From Paenibacillus sp. (GTDB lineage Bacteria > Bacillota > Bacilli > Paenibacillales > Paenibacillaceae): a stretch of DNA of 64,000 nucleotides. Numbering within the stretch: the first letter of the stretch is position 1; every line of letters begins with the position of its first letter. Position numbers and translations under genes: made by a program. The stretch lies in NCBI GenBank assembly GCA_023512345.1, contig JAILZT010000017.1, positions 54,602 to 118,601 on the forward strand, read 5' to 3'. The notes under the pieces were generated by a model. It ran no database searches. It was not told the origin of the DNA and saw only the letters and a list, made by a program, of their open reading frames with translations. This document shows positions 61,734 through 64,000 of this stretch, piece by piece.

Positions 61734-63620
61734 TCAGACGCGGGCCAGAGCGGACAGTCTGGCTTCGGTGCTGCGGTAAGTATTCACGGAATACTTGACC
61801 GCCTCCGACTGCTGCTTCAGCGTTTCTGACACGCGGCGTTCCTGGGTTCTGACTTCCTCGCTGACCCTCTGCAGCTCTCTCAGCTGAGAGCGGACATAGC
61901 TTTCCGGGTAAGCGCCGGAGACGCTAGAATTGACATCGGAAGCAATTCTCAGAATCCGGGATATGATTTCCGAGATCTGCTCTTCCTTCTGCTTCAGATT
62001 GAGGTGCAGAGCCTCAATCCGGTTAACATTGGCCGTGATTTGAGCCATTCGTGCCGCACTCGCAGCTGCAACTGCAAATTTGGCTACCGTCTTAATCTTC
62101 GACTTGATCTCGCCGATCAGCTTATCCGTAAAGGAACGGACACCGGACACGATTTCATCCTTCTTGCGGGTGATTGCAGATTTGACGGAATTAAAGATAT
62201 CGCCTAGCTTCTTGACAGCCTGATCCTTTATCTTGATGAAACGCTCTTTCTGGGCTTCCACAAATTTGATCGTATCTGCTACAAAGCGGTTAAATCCGTC
62301 TTTCAGATCCTTGAAGAATTGCGTGACAGCACCTTTAACCTGTTGCGTAAACTCCGCAACTTTACTGCCGATCAGCTTGGCGGCATCGACCGCCTGAAAT
62401 ACAAGGTTGGTGATAAATTCGGCAGCTTCATCGAAGAACGTCTCCACCATCTCCGTGATGTTGGCGATCCCTTCCTTGATCCAAGGAATGACTTTATCGA
62501 TAATGAAGCCGATGACATACAGCGCCAGCACGACTTTTAGCGCACCAACCAGTATCAGCAGCGGACCGGCGATCGGGCCTACCGTGATCATGGTTGCCAC
62601 AACTCCAGCCAGAACGGCTGCCCCGATTAGAATATGCTGAATCTCAATATCACCATCCCAGATTTTGAACACCTCTTGGACAAGTGTTTCCTTGAGGAAA
62701 TTCGGCACGATCTCAAGCCCCACCGTAACATGGTGTACGATGTTTGGAATGACGGCACGCATCTGGGAGTCCGACCGGTGGAAGGTAGATTCGTCATCCT
62801 GATCGAATGAGAACAGTGAATGGTGCGAGAAGCCCGTTAACTCCTCGGACTTGGTATCGATATATATACCGTCTGAAGGATTCGTGAAGAGCGCCGGGAC
62901 GAGATCATGCTTGTTGCGGAATTCCCGGATCTGCCCGTTCTCGTTCATCTCGTCAATCTGGCTCTGATACTTGTCCAGCAAGGCTTTGTTGAAGCCGGGT
63001 GCGTTGAAGGTGGTCGCGCTGACGAGCCTGCTCCGCTGTTCATCGGTAAGCACAAAAGAAGAGTAGAGCGTCAGATTTCCGCCTAGGGAATGGCCGGTAA
63101 GATAAAGGTCATCACTGCCTTGCCCGAAACGTCTTACGTACTCCGCAGCATCCTTCTGCTGTACCGATTCGAGCTCATAGGCGGTCGTCCCGTTGTTCTT
63201 CCAGTCATTCCGGTAATAGGGATTATCAAGCGGTTCGCTACCGCGGAAGGCGGCCACTTGTGCCCCGTTCTTTGTATCCACTGTAAAAGCAACAAATCCT
63301 GATTGTTCCTGCCTGTTCTTGGTCACGACATTATTGATTTCCCAATTCCGGTACTTGGAGCTATCTATGGACTTAAGCAGTTGGATCCACTGTTCGGACT
63401 CTTTGGTTCCGTTGAGCGTACCGGAATACCGCTCTTCCAGATTCTTAAGCCCTTCACCAGCAGTATAGTAATCAATTAGATCGCCTACGGTAATCTTTTT
63501 GCCATTGTTGATATAAAGTCTTTGAAGATATGTGTTATTGCCTCGGGAATCAATGACATCCAAGTAGACAAGCTGGGAAATTTGCTTCAATTCCACTTCA
63601 GTGAGTTTTTCGTCAGCCAC
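61734..63620 (-). CDS. lipase-like protein with C-terminal helical region; candidate type VII secreted lipase of reversed domain order
   Basis: 628 residues. The N-terminal half (about 1-310) is an alpha/beta hydrolase of the DUF2974/Mbeg1-like lipase type: FRGSEP strand, nucleophile elbow LTGHSLGGN with Ser178, NKHDLVPAL for a likely Asp, and a downstream FSHHSLFSF as His candidate. A hydrophobic Gly/Ile-rich segment follows (about 335-385), then about 240 residues of amphipathic helix and coiled coil rich in Lys/Glu/Gln. No signal peptide. Lipase first and LXG-like helices last is the reversed layout described for the Staphylococcus aureus T7SS toxin TslA. GTG start overlaps the stop of the preceding small gene by 1 nt (TAGTG), with GAGGTGG upstream, so the two are coupled. 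Function as secreted toxin is inferred. Confidence 0.75.
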   Translation of the reverse strand: MADEKLTEVELKQISQLVYLDVIDSRGNNTYLQRLYINNGKKITVGDLIDYYTAGEGLKNLEERYSGTLNGTKESEQWIQLLKSIDSSKYRNWEINNVVTKNRQEQSGFVAFTVDTKNGAQVAAFRGSEPLDNPYYRNDWKNNGTTAYELESVQQKDAAEYVRRFGQGSDDLYLTGHSLGGNLTLYSSFVLTDEQRSRLVSATTFNAPGFNKALLDKYQSQIDEMNENGQIREFRNKHDLVPALFTNPSDGIYIDTKSEELTGFSHHSLFSFDQDDESTFHRSDSQMRAVIPNIVHHVTVGLEIVPNFLKETLVQEVFKIWDGDIEIQHILIGAAVLAGVVATMITVGPIAGPLLILVGALKVVLALYVIGFIIDKVIPWIKEGIANITEMVETFFDEAAEFITNLVFQAVDAAKLIGSKVAEFTQQVKGAVTQFFKDLKDGFNRFVADTIKFVEAQKERFIKIKDQAVKKLGDIFNSVKSAITRKKDEIVSGVRSFTDKLIGEIKSKIKTVAKFAVAAASAARMAQITANVNRIEALHLNLKQKEEQISEIISRILRIASDVNSSVSGAYPESYVRSQLRELQRVSEEVRTQERRVSETLKQQSEAVKYSVNTYRSTEARLSALARV

Positions 63621-64000
63621 TACGACCCACCTCGTTGCTTCAAACCGTTAAGCCGTGTTTCCTTCCATGTATCAAAATAAGAATTGAACTTGTTTTTGGT
63701 TTCTTCCAGTTTTCCTTCAGCGTCGATGGAAAACCCTATTCTGGTCAAGGCTAAAGGAACTTCGGTTTCGTACTCTATGTCAAGAAGGTGATTATCCACA
63801 CTGGTTGCCGACTGTCTGAATTCATCAAACTTTCCATAAGCCTCAGGTGTAAGGTACACCATGGATACACCGCTGCTAATATATTGGTGATCAGATAACA
63901 CTTCTGCAAACTTAAGATATTTATCGACTTCAGCCTGCTGATCCATGCCTCCCAGGCCGTCAATATATTGGCTGGCATCCAGATACACACTAATAACCTG
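63620..64000 (-). CDS. small protein co-translated with the lipase, partial at window edge
   Basis: The frame is open to the end of the window, so the true start is outside; a GTG at 63988 has no ribosome site. The visible 126 or so codons include YLDASQYIDGLGGMDQQAEV and FNSYFDTWKETRLNGLKQRG. Mixed helix and strand, no signal peptide. The family is not recognised. Tight coupling to the lipase gene suggests a chaperone or secretion partner, like the small partner proteins encoded beside LXG toxins, but that is inference. Confidence 0.55.
   Translation of the reverse strand, partial: QVISVYLDASQYIDGLGGMDQQAEVDKYLKFAEVLSDHQYISSGVSMVYLTPEAYGKFDEFRQSATSVDNHLLDIEYETEVPLALTRIGFSIDAEGKLEETKNKFNSYFDTWKETRLNGLKQRGGS

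Noticed and set aside
1..64000. tRNA, rRNA, riboswitch, replication origin or complete transposon
   Set aside because: None of the conserved motifs (T-loop GGTTCRAATCC, 16S/23S blocks, DnaA-box clusters, transposase with inverted repeats) was seen by eye; small RNAs could still be missed.

Overview
The window looks like a chromosomal stretch of a Paenibacillus-type, low-to-moderate GC Gram-positive soil bacterium. The evidence is three LplB/YtcP-type sugar ABC transporters with lipoprotein binding proteins, two YesM/YesN-type two-component pairs, an S-layer-homology (SLH) anchored glycanase, copper-amine-oxidase-N-like stalk domains, and strong AGGAGG-type ribosome sites, several before GTG or TTG starts. 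No rRNA, tRNA, CRISPR array, prophage or complete insertion sequence was seen.

Layout. (1) 1-8.4 kb: an AraC regulator, then a minus-strand signalling operon of a receiver/kinase/receiver hybrid and a 1902-residue soluble hybrid kinase carrying a long HAMP array with an exact 276-bp period. (2) 8.5-12 kb: a small lipoprotein, a TetR-like remnant and a short UvrA-like double ATPase. (3) 12-15.3 kb: a secreted beta-helix protein with discoidin-like and FN3 domains. (4) 15.3-32.2 kb: two sugar-import cassettes, each with a binding protein, two permeases and a YesMN pair, on either side of a GH36 alpha-galactosidase. (5) 32.2-35 kb: a decayed segment with MarR, nitronate monooxygenase and HxlR genes, a frameshifted membrane gene and the end of a flavin monooxygenase gene. 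(6) 35.1-50.5 kb: a fructan locus. It contains an SLH-anchored GH32 protein with CBM38-like modules, a cytoplasmic LamG-GH32 paralogue, a fructokinase-GH32 fusion, a third ABC importer and a LacI repressor flanked by four near-identical operators. (7) 51-57.5 kb: a truncated Crp/Fnr gene, an SGNH esterase, GH27 with an AraC regulator, and an ADP-ribosylglycohydrolase with an AraC regulator. (8) 58-64 kb: an exported protein pair next to a lipase whose reversed domain order resembles the staphylococcal type VII secreted lipase TslA; the last gene runs off the window.

How the parts may work together. Region 4 probably senses, imports and hydrolyses plant alpha-galactosides such as the raffinose family. 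In region 6 the extracellular enzyme would process fructan at the cell surface, the ABC system would import the products, and the two cytoplasmic GH32 proteins would degrade them, with fructose phosphorylated by the fused kinase. Both LamG-GH32 proteins carry Glu where the GH32 nucleophile is normally Asp. Together with the CBM38-like modules this raises the possibility of a cyclofructan route (extracellular cyclisation, import, intracellular opening) analogous to the cyclodextrin pathway. That is inference.

All calls come from reading the sequence and its translations. Family assignments rest on remembered motifs, not on searches, and several starts were moved to codons with a better ribosome site.
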